Below, one piece after another: positions 14,205 through 27,920 of a DNA stretch of 64,000 bases. The number at the start of each line of letters is the position of its first letter. The first letter of the stretch is position 1. The DNA is from Eremophila alpestris peregrina (lineage: Eukaryota > Chordata > Aves > Passeriformes > Alaudidae). The stretch covers positions 571,616-635,615 of the forward strand of contig WMCF01000035.1 in NCBI GenBank assembly GCA_009792885.1, read 5' to 3'. The notes below the pieces were generated by a model. That model did no database searches and was not told where the DNA came from. It saw nothing but the letters and a program-made list of their open reading frames with translations. The position numbers were made by a program, and so were the translations under genes.

Positions 14205-16146
14205 CTGAATTACCACTCCACTGCAGACACACACCCCAAAACAGGAGAAGTGGACTTCATGCATGCAATTTTATCAAAACATATTCATCTAATAAGCAAA
14301 ATTATACTAACCCAACAGTTTCCTATTTTCAAGTGTGCCACAAAATTAATCAAAGATAAGACTTTAATAAAAAGCTCTTCAGAAGAATCGGCATTATTTA
14401 CCACAGAGGTGAAGACTGAAATTTTAACCTACTTGAGGTTAATTTTTTTATTAGTCTGTGTTCTAAAAACTTTTCATAAAATAGGAACTCTCCACTACTT
14501 TAGAAACAAAAACAATAAATGCAAAATCCTTTGCATCGCAAGAGCTTCATGTTTCATAAGAGACAAAGAGCAAATGACTGCAAGATTCCTAACAATTTGT
14601 TTGGCAAATGCCATCTAAACCAGCACACAAAGTCACCTCAATCTGTTATCCAAGATCTTGCAATAGCAGTAAATGTTAATGACACATGGCAAGGTAAAAG
14701 CTAACAGCCAGGAAAGGAACAGCTTTTAGGAGAGCAATAGAGGCTTATATGTTTTGAATTCTAAAATTTTGTATCTGCAGGAAAAGTTTTCAGTATTTCA
14801 CACGCAAACATTTTCATGCAAATAAATACATTTTCCTCTAAACTAAAAGTTTACACAATTACAAAAGGGCACAATTAGCAGTTTTCACTGAGTATAAATC
14901 AGACAGCTGCCTGTAATTGGAATCAGGAGCAAAAGATGTATAAGAGATGCTTTCTTCCTTGCAGATGTTTCCCCAAGATTTAAAGGAAAGTTCTACTTCA
15001 AGAAATTAATATAACACTATCTAAATCTACACGGTCTATGGCTTTAATAGGCACATTTACATGTGAATAGTTAGTTTTGGTTTCGGTTTTTTTTTTCTTT
15101 TCGTTCCCAGTTTCCTTTTGGATTTCATCTATTTCATATAAGATTAAAACAGCTATAAAGATGCAGCAAGCCAAATTAACCTCACTGTGATATCTCTGCA
15201 AATAAAGCTGTTTTAACAAGCAGCAGAGAGGTCAACACCAATGAATCCGTACTAACTGCTATCACTAGCAGTGCAAAAAAGAAAAACACTACTCCTTCAT
15301 TCCAATGGGGATCAGAAGAAGCTGCAAATTTAAACCTGTAAGTTCTACAGATGAAGAAACTATGTTTCACATGACAGAGGCATGTCTAAATGTCTGCTTC
15401 TGTCTACATTTCATAATGCTACTGAAATACAGGTGATGCCCAAGATATGCTTGGGACACAGGACACTACTTAAGACAAAGCACTAAGCAATGCCTTAAAA
15501 TGCCATCAGCGTAAATAATACAAAAACAACGGGTTGGGGATTTTTTTTGGTGGGGAGCAGTGGGGGTGTAGAGATAACCAACTAACCAACCTTTTTTTCC
15601 ACTAAAAAAAAGCATTTCAATAACTCAAGTATCTATAAACAAACCTGACTCTTAAGAAAAAAAAATATTAACTTTGTATCATTTTGTAAATAAGAGGACA
15701 TCATCTAGAACAGCTGACAATTTTCTTCAGCCTTTCTGCTACAACTAACTGCTCCCATGATTTGTAAACCACTTCCCTGTTTTACATAGTGATCCCAATT
15801 GTAAAAAACAGGGAAATGTCTCCTTCCTTCAGGTCAACGCAAAACCACAATCAAACACTTTTTAATAAGCTGACCAGAACATTGCAAATAAATATAAAGA
15901 AGAACCACAAATTACATATTTTTATGCACCCCACTCCCAACACACCAAACTGATAGAAGAACCAGCTGATGTGCTAATGCAGATGTGACCTAAGAGGCCC
16001 CAGGCACATATAACCAACTAACCTGTGCAACTTAAAAAGGAACACAAACTCCCAGCTGCCAGCTTCTCTTCCCCAGTGTAAAAAATGTAACACATACTCA
16101 GTTTACAGTATGATGCCGTATTCTGGCTGGAAGGCATAAGAGATAT

Positions 16147-16169
16147 CAATTTAACAGTGTGTTAAATTG
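16147..16169. repeat. 10-bp perfect inverted repeat, 3-nt loop
   Basis: CAATTTAACA (16147-16156), a GTG spacer, and TGTTAAATTG (16160-16169) form a perfect hairpin or palindrome. It may be a remnant of transposon ends or simply chance in AT-rich DNA. No flanking target-site duplication was noticed. Confidence 0.8.
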
Positions 16170-16365
16170 GAGTGGTGCACCTGTGTCTTACTACCAGCCA
16201 GCTTGATTTCCCCAGGGCTGGAGGATGTGTCTGCCTCCTGGAGATGGGCAGCACAGCCTGACTTACTCTTTCTAAGCTCTTTCTAGAACTACCTGGGCAT
16301 AAGGTCCCCTGCCTAACCACAGATCCTAGGCACTGTGATAGGGTGGGCAGAAGCATGCTTTGAAC

Positions 16366-16545
16366 CACAGAATCATTTGGTTGGGAAAGACTTTCATAAT
16401 GCAGTCCAACCATTAACCTGGCACTGTCAGGTTTGATTCACCTACATCAAGCCAAGTGGTAGATTTGGCAGTCCCTAAGTATCTCCCCAAGTGCCATATC
16501 TACATATCTTTTAAATACCTCCAGGTATTTCTGGTGACTCAACCA
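16366..16545 (-). mobile_element. CR1 LINE 3' fragment, diverged
   Basis: The start (CACAGAATCATTTGGTTGGG) followed by a 'gaaagac...cagtccaacca' block, then the 'gtccctaagtatctcc', 'catatctacatatcttttaa' and 'tacctccaggtatttctgg' blocks match the reverse complement of the avian CR1 3' region. Similarity fades after about 16545, so the right boundary is approximate. The 3' end of the element is at the left, so it lies on the minus strand. Confidence 0.85.
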
Positions 16546-18302
16546 GAATGTTAATGTATGCTTCACAGAAAAAAAGCCCCTGAATGAAAATATTTGACAC
16601 CATTTACAAGCATCTCTCACATTATCTCCTCTCACTTGTCTGTGCTGATATAAGAACAGCAGGCACACATTATATCTCAGGCAACTGCTCCAAGTGACCG
16701 CACCACAGGAGGAAGCATCAACACCAACAACAAAAGGGAAGGTTAGGGAAGCTTGTGTCTCCTACAAAATGCTTTTTAAAAAACCCTCTCTGTCACAGCA
16801 TGGACTCTAAACAAATGCCTGTATTCTCTCAAGGTACCTTACTTTCAAATGCAAATAATATGATTTGTAATGAAAGGGAATAAAGCCTTGTTCCCAGAAA
16901 ATGAAATAAGACAATGGACTGATTTTACCAAAGGAGAAAAGAAGGTTGAAGCTCTCACTAATGGCTTGTGTCTGACTTTTAATGCTAAAAGCTTTCTGCA
17001 CCTAGTCTATGAATTTGGAGGGGAGAAATTATGAAATGCAAGTATGTAACATATTTTCTCACAGGCATATTGACTTCTACCTTTCCTGTGAAGATAACCT
17101 GCACATTTCAGTTTTCTGCATTTCAAGATTTTATCACCTTTTGGAGCAGCAAAAAAGGAGACATTGCTGAAAACATCTCATATTATCCAGATTAACCTTG
17201 TGCTCACTGCTTCCCCACACAAATAAATGCCAAAAATACCGAAGTATTTCCTCTCTGACCTCCAAGTAAGTACTACTGTTTGAAAAAAATATATTCTGTT
17301 ACTGCTTGAAAAACATCTACAGTATTCCCACCCCCCCAAACCATTCTTCTGTAAAACAGTTCATCTTAAAAATACAGTGCTGTCACCTTCCTTTTTAAGG
17401 TTTCTGCCATTGCTGTCACTATGGAAACAATCAGAACATCAGGTATGTCAGTAAGCACAATTTACAAAATATGAAAGCACCAAAGGTAGATATTCTACAT
17501 AAAACCCAATCAAGACAAAATTAGTGTGTTAGCAAGCAAACACTGGCCTTAAAGGACTTTCAATTTCATATGATTTCCTAAAGCAGTGCTGCAGTGAACC
17601 ACAGCCAAGGAGAGAGCTGCCAGTGCAGCATCATGCATGATGTCACACAGCCAAAGGCTGCAACAAACTGCCAGGACAAAGGGTTGGAATCAACCCTTTT
17701 CCATCCATTTAAAACACAAAAATCTGACAGCAAAGGAAAGTCAGTATATCCCCAAAACATTACACCAACATAAAAAATACGGCAAGACACACAGCTATTT
17801 CTCTGACACTTAGAAATAAATTAGGGAAGAGCCTTTCAGTTTGTTTTGCCTGTATCTCAATAATCATATTTCAGTCACATTTCCCTCTATTCATCACCTT
17901 TGTTCACATCTGCATCAGAAGCAAATCACTCACAGCTTCCCAACCAAAGATTTAAAGCAGTTCTTAGAGAAACATCACTTATAGGGCTTGGTTACAAGGC
18001 TATTCTGTTGAGTTGTAGTTTCAGTAGTGCCAAAGTAGAGTGCTTATTATCACTGTAAGATGGGGTTCATCCAAACCCATCCATGCAGAAGATGCAGTTT
18101 TCCCCTGCTCCCAAAGCTCAGCACATACTTCACTTTGACATGTTGACTCAATTATAGCACTTGGGATCCTCAAGAGAACAAAACCAGCTTTTCGAGACAC
18201 CTCCCTCTCTACCACACACACACATTCTCCCTGGGCTTATTTAGAAGCTCATTGCCTTTCATCATCACACTACTCTCTCATATGTTACACTGATGCACCT
18301 AC

Positions 18303-18334
18303 CTGCTTCACATTGCTGCGTTTCCTCACCTCTA
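18303..18334 (-). other. Candidate minus-strand micro-exon, 32 nt
   Basis: A strong acceptor (GTTGCTCACTTTGCAG) precedes 32 nt that end GAAGCAG, then a consensus-like GTAGGT donor at 18297-18302. It is open when entered in phase 2, which is the phase that the candidate at 23021-23046 would leave, and also when entered in phase 1. Such a small segment can satisfy these criteria by chance. Confidence 0.15.
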
Positions 18335-21300
18335 CTGCAAAGTGAGCAACTACTGTACCTCAAATTCAGCTACTGAAGTTACAATACAGACAACAACAGC
18401 AGGAGGGACCTCTTTTTATGACAAGATAAAATATTTCAGCTCAGGAAAAAGGAGCAAGAAAACAGCTCAAACACAAGTTAAGAATCATCACAAGAGCACT
18501 AGGAGAAGGGAGAACAGACATGAAACTGTAAACCTCTTTTAAAACACTGTGGAGTCAAAAGAATAGATGTTTACTTTTCTTAATAATGATATGGCAAACA
18601 TTAAGCTCCAGGTGCCATTTTAGGTTGGGAAGACAATTTGCCAAGTAGTCAGTGTTGCACAGCTGACCCTGAGACTGCTTCCTGCCTTTAGGACTTGGCT
18701 GAAGAACTTCCGCACATTGACTGCCTTTGATGCTACGTGTACACACAGCAAAGTCCCTTACATTCAGAGTCCCTCAAGGGGCTCAGTAATAGAAACCATC
18801 TACAGTATTCTTGTCTTAAAAGCTCTGGTTTTGACTGGCTATCTTGATGACAGTTGGAAATTTATCAGAGTATTCACTTTTTGACACAGGACGAGTCACT
18901 TAGGATAGCAGTTCAGGTACTCTGAGTTGGAGATAGTCCCTTCCTCTCTTAAAACATATGCTTTTGATTCCTAATTTCCAAAACAGAAGATTGGCTAAGG
19001 TTTCCTCTGTTAGACTGCAGAAGTCACTGAATGAATTCAGACAGCAGCTGCAAGGAGAGAACGACTGAAGAATTTGGAATTCTGAACTACCAAGAGGGCA
19101 AGGAAGAACAGAAGTTATAAATTACATATCTGAGTGAAAAGGTAGAGCAGAGGACAAAGTAAGATAAATTTAGCAAGTCTTTTGTGAGAGATCCCCTTCC
19201 ATAAAAAGCTTCTAGAAACAGAGTGAATTTTGATGCAGTTTCCCTGGAGTTAATTATATTACTTCACAAAATCAGGAAACTGTATGACAGTGCAGAGGAC
19301 AATTCAGAACTGGAATTTATGTTGCTCAAATATTGGACAATTGTGCAAGTCTGTATCTGCTTTCTATCTGGGTCTTTTTTCCTCATTTCCATCAGTCATG
19401 CATGCCTGATGGGTTCTAAATACCCTGTGCTAAATTATCCAATACCTTTAAAAAGTTAGAATCATATTTATCTGGTCCTGTGGTACTTCTCATTTGTGTA
19501 TGTAGCTCTCTGCCCCTGCTTCTTTTGTATCCTTTCCTAGGCTTTAAAGTGACTAGGAAACGCTGCATGTTGAAGTCCAAGTAACAAACAGTATCTATAC
19601 AATATTTTCAGCATTATCACCTATTGCACATTTCTAAGCACCATTTCTAGTACATTTCTAAGACCATACATAGGTTACTCCAATCAGTTTGATATTAAAT
19701 AAAACATGCCCTCTAGCAAAGACTGCTCTTAGGACTCAGGATAACCACCAAAGTCAGTGAATATCATCTTCTTACTCTCGGCTCTTGGAGCTTCTTTCTA
19801 ATACATTAATGACAATAGAAAAGCCACAACACTGAATAGCAAACATGTGCTATTTTCTTGGACTTTCATGCATTTTCTAACAGCATCCTGAACTAGAAAA
19901 TACTCTTCATACACATCTTCAAGGTTCACATGCAATATAATCGAGCTACAAGTGTTCACACTGAACTTGCTTCCAATATTCCAACAGAGCAACAAGAAGG
20001 CAAATAAGCTTCAAAAGACCTATATATTTTGGAAACTGACAGTGATCCTCAGTCACCTAACAATTGTCTTCAAAGAAAACAAACAAAATTCAAAGGTTCC
20101 TACTGATTCTGGAAGAATCAGTGCTGCTCAGGAGCCAACACTTAATACTGCCTACATCCAAACACTGCTCTGTCAGACTCCAGCAGGCTCTCCAGAGGAA
20201 TCACACACTACCAGAACAACTGTCAAGATCAACATGTAAAACCAGGCCCCTATTGTATGTGGTAAACCCCAGTTATTTCAAGTATCATTTCATATTACCA
20301 TAAGGTAACCTGCTTGATAAAAATGTCAAGTGGAAAAAAGACAGGATAAAATGTAACTTTTCACTCAGCAAATAAATTAATTCTATGAATGAATTGCATT
20401 GATGATATTTGTGCCCTTTTTCTTAGGCATAAATAGTTACCCTGCCGAGAAAACATAACCTCTAAATCCAAATGAAGTTTGCCATCCATTCAGAGAAAGA
20501 ATAAGATGACAATCATGTGGCATACATTTATCACTTACTTAATGCAGTCCTGGAAACTGGACATGGTCAGCAACAAGTACAGGGTAAGAAGCTAGACAAA
20601 ACGAAAGGAAACACCTGAAAGCATGACTGTTGGCAAGGAGTTATTCCCAAGGAACAGCTGAGGAAGTAAGGACAGCACCTCTCAGATATTTGTCAGACCC
20701 AACACATATTCAAAGCCATTACTTTGTGGAATCTCCCTCCTGCTCTTGCTAGTTCATGGGAAGTTTCATCTCTGCCAAACAAATCAAGGGAAACTGAACT
20801 GCAGATTCCATTAACTTGAACTCTGAGACAGCAACTCGGCTACTGTGAGTCACTGACAGCTGGGAACAATCCTGCCAACTTGGGAGAGACACGAAATTCA
20901 GAGCAATATCCACTCTCACACACTCGAGTCCACGACAGCCAGCACATCTGAAAGGAATCATAAGGATTCCACTGCTTACTGGAGAGGGAGAGGTCTGGCT
21001 GAAAAAGATTCCTCAGCAGGAAGGGTCTGCTTCAGGCAGTTGCTGATAATACAGCCCTACATGCCCAGTGCTCTCAGCAGAACAGAACTCCATGTTCAAA
21101 TCTGGTGTTTCCAACACAGAGGTCCAAAACTTTGTTCTTGCACCTGAATTTCTGGTGTGAGTGAGGATCTTAAAAGGGATCTTAGGTTTGCTGCAGGAAA
21201 ACTATCTATGTACTTACAACCACTTCCAAATCAACAGTTCTCTTGGTATGGATAAGGAAGTGAAAATGCAGTGTGCTAATTAAGGACTCTAAAGATCCCC

Positions 21301-23020
21301 CTACAGATACTACGTATATCAAAAAAGATATTTGAGCCTTCCTGCATCACAAATCAAAGCACAAAGAAACAGATACCTCCCAACAGGAGGCATGAGCAAT
21401 CAGCTTCTTTCTATATCTAAAACTACATTGCTAAATCCAGTGATGTTTTTGTCTCTGGTCTCATCAGGCTGTCTGATCAAAAAACCTGGTTTGTGCATTA
21501 TATATTGCTTTTGTAGCTGCACTCTACAGTTCAGCCAGTTACATGGATATGGCAGAGGGCAAAGAGTAGCTCATTTAGTAGGGTGAGAGAAATGACAAGA
21601 GGAAAGAAGCAACTCGATGCAGATTCCTTAGACTATTTAGTTAATAAAAGCATCACATTGGGAAATAAAGTTAAGGGAATTTGCTTGGGATGGGGGGAGG
21701 TTTGCCTCTTTTTGAGGAATCCATGTTTCCTAGAGACAAGCACAAAAACACATGGCTTGTCAGTAACTGCCCTTACAGTTTTCAACATATAAGATGTGCT
21801 TGTTTTTAGGGCCCTGTCTACAACAGCAAGCTTTAGAAGAAAAAGCCCAAAATGCTATTTCCAACTCAGCTCTGTATCACTAAGTCTCACATGACTTAGC
21901 CACTAAGGGCAGAAAGACTAAAAATGCTTAGCCTCAAGAGTACCACGGTAATTGCTGAACTCAACCTTATTAGAAATGATTATTCTCTACAACCCTCCAG
22001 GTACAGAGAATTATTCTTTATGATTATTTAATAAAATTACAATTTCATAACTGCAACTTCTTCCAGGACGAATCCTTACATCTACCTGCCACCTCTTAAA
22101 TTAAACTTATTCCTTGCTTGCTTGCTAATCTTTCTTCATATTGTATTCCTCGTGATTGCACCTCACCACTTCCCGATAGAGGAAACATGCCAAACCAAAT
22201 GGAATTTTAAATTCAGTGCATACTGTTGTGTCAAATGTCAGCCAGGGACACATTTTTGACACACAGAACTACTTCTGGAGCTGTATGCAGTAGACTACTG
22301 ATTTTAGTGTCCTTCAGTTAGGAGACTGTAAGAGTCCTTGGTCAGATAGGTTCTTCTCTTTGAAGCCACAGAGGAAAAGAATCACAGAACAAGATCTTGC
22401 TTTACCAGACAAATTTATCTATACACAAAACAAGGAGGAGAATCTTGCCTTGCCTTCCATGGCTTCAAAGATACACCCTGAAATTTAGCAGGTTGATGGT
22501 TAATACAGTCTCATGGAAAACAGATGAATGTAGGCATTACAGTGTCACATATTTACTTTCATCTACCCTTCTTTAGAGTACTAATAATTTCCTATAAACA
22601 AAGTTTTATTCATTTCCTATAAACTAAGTTTGACACACTCCCCTTAGTCACTGCACTTTTACATGCCTGGCACACTCAGTATTTCATTGACTGAAGGGGA
22701 AGGTTTTGAAAACTGATAAGTACTCACAGCAGAGCAACACCATTAAATTTATAAACAGTCTTGTTGATTTGATAAAAGCCTATTCAGTTAATGCTCAGGT
22801 ACCTCAGCTACCTACAGAAGACAATTGATGTGGTAAACATAAAATTTTATGAGAAATTCACACAATTACGTATGACACAGGGAGTCATGTACACCCCTCA
22901 GCCTTCCCTTCCTGTGTAGGTCACAGGCTGGGTATTGTATTTTTATCACTTATTTTCAGGGGTCTCACAGATTTCTCTAACTCTCAATTCAGATCTGTTC
23001 AAGAGATGAAACGTACCTAC

Positions 23021-23046
23021 CTTTCTTGCTTCTCTGGTATCTGGTG
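23021..23046 (-). other. Candidate minus-strand micro-exon, 26 nt
   Basis: The acceptor ends CAATTGTTCTGCAG and the donor is AAAG followed by GTAGGT. It lies 211 nt downstream of the candidate exon at 23258-23335. It continues that segment's phase-0 frame (HQIPEKQE) and exits in phase 2. No protein match is recognised. Confidence 0.15.
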
Positions 23047-23257
23047 CTGCAGAACAATTGTGCTGCCACACAATTTACACTAAACCAGAGTCTCACGGTG
23101 TTTTGGTGGCTGACGCTCACAATTTTATGAGCTGGTAGATTAAACTTTCTCCATTGCAAACCTAGATACAGTTAAGGTGACAGGTTTGGCAAGTCTGAAT
23201 TTATCAGTTCCTCTGAACATAAACCTGCATCAAAGAGGATGGAAGTTAAGCACTCAC

Positions 23258-23335
23258 CTTTCCAGCAGTCCTTTGTTCAGAAGCCAACACACAGAGCAAA
23301 GTCAACAATGCCTGGCTCACAAGCACACCCTCCAG
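23258..23335 (-). other. Candidate minus-strand exon, 78 nt, phase 0-0
   Basis: The polypyrimidine tract and acceptor (GGTTTTTTTTTCCCAG) are excellent, and the donor is AAAG followed by GTGAGT (23252-23257). The 26 codons are open only in frame 0; the other two frames contain stops. The peptide has a hydrophobic core (LVSQALLTLLCVLASEQ). I cannot assign it to a family. Its phase and length (a multiple of three) match the candidates at 24702-24767 and 33575-33631, which gives some support for a spliced minus-strand transcript. Confidence 0.3.
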
Positions 23336-23812
23336 CTGGGAAAAAAAAACCAAAATGGGTCGAGATTAGAGATACACAGGAAAGAAAGATCAAAGAGTCC
23401 TTTATTTTATACACATATGAAGAGCAGTGCACACAAGCTGTGCAACCAACCACTTTGTTGTAAACAGAAAATATTCAACAACACAGTGCACATACTATTG
23501 TGTCTCCCTAAAAACGTGTCAAGTGAAAGCAAATGCAGTATTTCTCAATCACTGAAACCAATCCCCAAGTATATAGAAGGAAAAGCAGGAAGAGAAAGAA
23601 TATGCTAAGAACCCCTTGGTTTGTTTAAAGAGTTGACAGTCCACCAGGCAAGAGAGCTCTAACTTCCGAGACTATAACTGCCAGAGAACTTGGCTTTAAA
23701 CTTCATATAAATACATTTCTTCATAATGGGAAAGTTAAACATGTCCCCATAGGAAGTCCTCAATACCAGAGCTCAGACAGTAACTGAAATTCCCATGCAG
23801 ACTGCATAATAG

Positions 23813-23952
23813 CAAATCACAGAATACTCTGAGTTGGAAGAGATCCACAAGGATGGTTGAGTCCAACTCTTAAGTGAATGGCCTGTACAGGGATCAAACC
23901 ACAGCCTTGGTGTTATTAGCACCATGCTCTGACCAACTGAGCTGATCTTGGG
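23813..23952 (-). mobile_element. tRNA-Ile/CR1 SINE (TguSINE1-like), minus strand
   Basis: On the minus strand the element begins at about 23950 with a tRNA-Ile-derived head: GCTCAGTTGGTCAGAGCATG (A box region), then GTGCTAATAACACCAAGG (the anticodon-arm region) and a degraded B box, GTTTGATCC. After about 70 bases it passes into a CR1-like tail, which on the plus strand reads CACAGAATACTCTGAGTTGG and onward. This composite is characteristic of TguSINE1, a CR1-mobilised SINE known from songbirds. It is not a functional tRNA gene, because the acceptor stem is not paired and the 3' half is degraded. It is the best lineage marker in the window. Confidence 0.85.
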
Positions 23953-26900
23953 GATATGTAGAGACCATGTACAGAAATTAAACAGAACAATATAAATTGC
24001 TGTCTTATAGTTGCGTTTGAAAATGAAGATACAGGGTTTTTTTGCAAAGGGGACATCCCCAGACTAGTACACTTTCCAAATTCTTAAAATAATTTCCTCA
24101 AGTTAATTCCAGGGCTGCCTTCCAGCCTGCAAGAAGCACCCAGCAAATGCTAAGCACGGGCAAGTCCTTTCTCCCTCAAGTCAGGATCTGGGGCAGGAGC
24201 TCCATGTGATGACTTCTCATTGTCCATCTCCACCACACCAGATCCCAGCAGACACCTGGCACCTACCCAGAGAAGAAGTTACTGAGGGGGGCAGTGAACC
24301 TGAACACGTTACTATTTACCCCATAGCACCAGCCAAGCAGAGCAGCTTAGGGCTGCCTCCTATCTGTTCAGATACAACCAAACTGACTTTCAGAATGGAA
24401 TTTTAAGATAAACTTTATTTCATTAACAAAAAAATTCTCTGCTGCCTTCCTCTACATTAAAAAGGTTTCAGTCCTGTTTACACCATCCCATCATGTGCAG
24501 GCTGACCACACATAACACAAATAGTAATCTGCAGGGCAGGAGCTCCCTTAACCTTCCCCACTAGATGCAAACAGGAACAAACCAGTGCAACCAGACCTCT
24601 ATATCTGCTATTAGCTTGCTCCCATTCATCCGCACCTACAGCTTTTATGCAGAATGTAGCAAGACACCACTCTTGAAAAGTCATTCCTGAAACTTACTCA
24701 CCTTTCTTCTCCCCTTACACCTTTTCATACTGTTTGCCCAACTGTTCCTTTTAAAAACACTTTTTTCCTGAAGAAAGGCAGTAGCTAAGATTGGTATGCA
24801 ATAATGTAGATTTGAATCAGCAGGAAGCATTAGGGAGGCAATATTAAAGAGTTAAGAGAGGCTGCCAACTTGCCCTAATACCTCAAAAGCAAACTAATTA
24901 AATGGGTAAAAGAGATTTCCAAATTATTTAATCCATTTTCATTAGAAAACTGACTCTTTGATGTTAGATTATTTCCTGAAGATTTCTACCAGTCTTCTGT
25001 ATTATATATTTGTTTTTATATATTTGTTCTTCCAATCTTTCCTTTGGGCAGACTATTCCATACTTAGGGATATTTTATAACCTCATTCCCATGTTTCCAG
25101 TTATGCCCTTCTCACTCTACTAATTTAATTAGTTTCTATCTTTCAAGTATGCGCGTTTCAAATATTTGTAGACTCTTATCACATCTCTCACTCATGGTTA
25201 TCATACAGCCCAAGAAGGCAAGTGTGCCTCTGGGTCCCTTGATCTGTACTCCTTGGCCATTGTGTCCCTCCAATATATCCAGCTCATTTACATCTAGCTA
25301 AAACCAAGAAGTTTGGGCCTGTACAATTTGCAAGTTGACTCTCCCAGTTGTTCAAGAAGGAACTTCTCTTTAATTTTTGTAACTCAAAACCATACCTCTT
25401 GTTACCATGACACATCTGATTTATGATGTGATAAACTGATTTATCTGCTGCACAGCTATTCACTCCCAATGTTTCTGGTGCTTGAAAACACTAGTATTTT
25501 TCCAGTTCCACTCCTTCCCTAGAGCACATATAAACACATTTCTGGTCAAACCTTTTTGACTGAATTCTCTCCAGTGCCTCCCCACTGTGGGAGGGAGGGA
25601 AGTACTTTATTTTGATATTCTCTGATTAGTTCTACTGTCTCAAGTTCCTCTGTTAGTGTCTTCATAGTTGATTCACTTCTGACATTCAGCATCTTACAAG
25701 TTTAGAAAGACCCCAGCCTCTAATAAAATGTAAAACCATATATTTTTCAGTAAGATATAACAATAGGACTCCACATGCCTAAATATTTTTCAGCAGTACT
25801 ACGTTTACATTTCTGTGACTTCCTGTTGAGAATTTCCTGCTCTCAGCCTGAATTACCTAATGCAAAAGACCAAAACACACCATCTGATGTCTCTTAAGCC
25901 AGTTATGATACACAGTTACACCAGCAGTGCTGTCAGCAGGCAGCAGCTGCCTCCCTTCTCTTCCCTTCCCCACACACGAACCAGCTGCACCTTGCCTTTG
26001 CCACCACTGCCCTGTAGTGAGCCAGGTTATTTTTCTGTTTCAGATTCAATCAATTGTGCATCTGCACAAATACTTGTAATGGCATTCTGCACAGATTATA
26101 CAGGGACAGAAGAGTGGGATTGTGTAAGAACTTACATCACAGAAAATATCCACTGGGTCCTGTGCTGAATTCTCACTTGTAAGCATCACCTAAGAGTCAG
26201 AAAGTAAGCCTGAAATCCTGTAACTGGGAAGTCTGCAAAAAGACTTCTCAGAAACAAAAAGGAGAATCCTTAAGACCATGTGAATGAACAATGAAAACTT
26301 CTGCATAGTTGAGGGGACAAGATGAATTGAACACAAGGTAGATCTGTTAAGGAGCTGAATTCTTTCAAGGATTAGAAAAAAAACTTGATGGAGTAAAGGA
26401 ATACAAGAACATATTGTTTACTGGAACTTTTTTTTCATCGGGTTGTTAATAAATTGCAAAAGAAAGCAAAAACTGAAACAGAATTTCATCTGGACACAAC
26501 TTTGAGTGATGTGGGTTGAATACACAGAATGTGTATTATTTAAGGAAATTCTGACAGAGAGAACTCTTGGGCAGCCTGGGACCACAGCAACAAAGAAAAT
26601 GAGAAAGAAATAAAAAACAGAAAGAGAGGTCTTTAATTGTGAGCCATAAATTTCCAGTCGTTACTCTGTAAGAATTTATGTTGCCTGTCAGTGAAAACAG
26701 TCATGTGATCAGCACTGTAAAAAAAGCACACAAGATGTTTAGGAAAAAAAAATTAATATTCTATATATTAGCATTTTCTAGCATATACTTTCTAAACCTA
26801 TACCTTCACCTTTAATGTATTTAAGTCCAGCTTGACTGCAATATTTAGCAGGAAGAAAAATCCGCAAGAAAATTCAATGAAAATTATCAGGGCAAAGAAT

Positions 26901-27920
26901 ATGCCTAAACTTGAAGGGAAACTATAGAGAAACAATTTCAGTACTCTTGAAATCACAGACAACAGCCTCGGAATCAGTGACACCTGAAGCATTTCCAACA
27001 CATTTGCCTGTTATCTCTGCTAGTATCCTCCAGGACAGAGTATGCCTGGTTTCTAGGCAATCCAGTCTACTGCTTAACTGCTTGTGCTGTTGGAAAGCTT
27101 TTCCTGAATTCTAATTATACAATTTAGGCCCTTTACTTCTGGGCTGTGTGAACACAGAAGAGAACTTTTTTTTTACTCTTTGCAGCACACTTAAAATTTT
27201 TTAAATTATTGTGACTTCTCCAGCCTGAATAATTCCAATTGTTCTGTTCTCTGCTGGTAGGTAATGTTTTCTTTGCTATTACTTTCTCCTGAGCTACTTT
27301 CAGTTGACCTTCATCTTTCCTCAAATATGGTGTGCAGAAATATCTGCAGCAGTCCATTGTTCCAGAACACAGTAGGGAGAAAGACTGTAACAGTCCTACA
27401 TGATCTGAGTTGAGACTGGAGCAATCCAGGCTAGTTTCTTCTATTGATCAATTTTCCATAACACAAAAAATAAAGATTCTATCACTTCCTCCAAAACAAC
27501 TAAGAACAGAACACTGTGTTACACACATCACTTCTATGATGGGACACTCTTCTTTTTTATTTGTCATCAGTGCATTCTAGGCCTCAAAGTAAGCCAGAAA
27601 AGCGACTGGCTGTTAAAATAAGAGGATAATGATATCAAAGAAAGAAAGTAATGAAATGACAGACAGCAGTCTTTCTTTAATGTATTTATGCATGGATATA
27701 TGACATCTGAAAGCCATCACACAGTAATTATGACAACATTTAAAAATGTCACCTATGGTAAAAAACAGGAAACAGCATTTTTTGACCAAATTGTTGAAAA
27801 AACTTCATATCATTTGTTTCAACTATATTCTCACTTCCATTCACATTACAGCACACTCCAAAAGGCTTCAGCCAAGGTTAGGATTGCTGCGTATTTGTAT
27901 GTGCCCAAACACACAGCTGC
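23953..27920. other. AT-rich non-coding DNA
   Basis: No recognisable gene or young repeat was found, apart from the exon-like segment at 24702-24767. The stretch at about 25050-25560 has a faint resemblance to old CR1/L3-type sequence ('cttatcacatctctcactcatgg'), but it is too diverged to call. The remainder is single-copy AT-rich sequence. Confidence 0.5.
24702..24767 (-). other. Candidate minus-strand exon, 66 nt, phase 0-0
   Basis: A good acceptor (CTACTGCCTTTCTTCAG) is followed by 22 codons open only in frame 0, then GAAAG and a near-perfect donor GTGAGTAAGT. The peptide is basic (KRNSWANSMKRCKGRRK). The intron to the next candidate exon (23335) would be 1366 nt. No family is recognised. 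The splice sites are strong but the peptide gives no independent support. Confidence 0.3.

Larger units (their letters stand above)
13542..16365. other. Non-coding DNA between two CR1 fragments
   Basis: This is AT-rich single-copy sequence without recognisable coding potential; the longest open frame (14169-14618, plus strand) has no coding character. It contains two clean inverted repeats, at 14162-14204 and 16147-16169, listed separately. There is also a T-rich tract near 15085-15100 and an A-rich stretch near 15655-15667. Confidence 0.6.
16546..23812. other. AT-rich non-coding DNA, probable intron
   Basis: No recognisable gene is present. Exon-like segments with minus-strand splice motifs at 18303-18334, 23021-23046 and 23258-23335 are described separately. 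The rest is AT-rich single-copy sequence without clear repeats, apart from short CA runs such as 18213-18224. Confidence 0.55.

Noticed and set aside
23880..23952. tRNA-Ile gene
   Set aside because: The A-box and anticodon-arm regions are recognisable, but the B box is degraded, the acceptor stem does not pair, and a CR1 tail follows. It is a SINE head.
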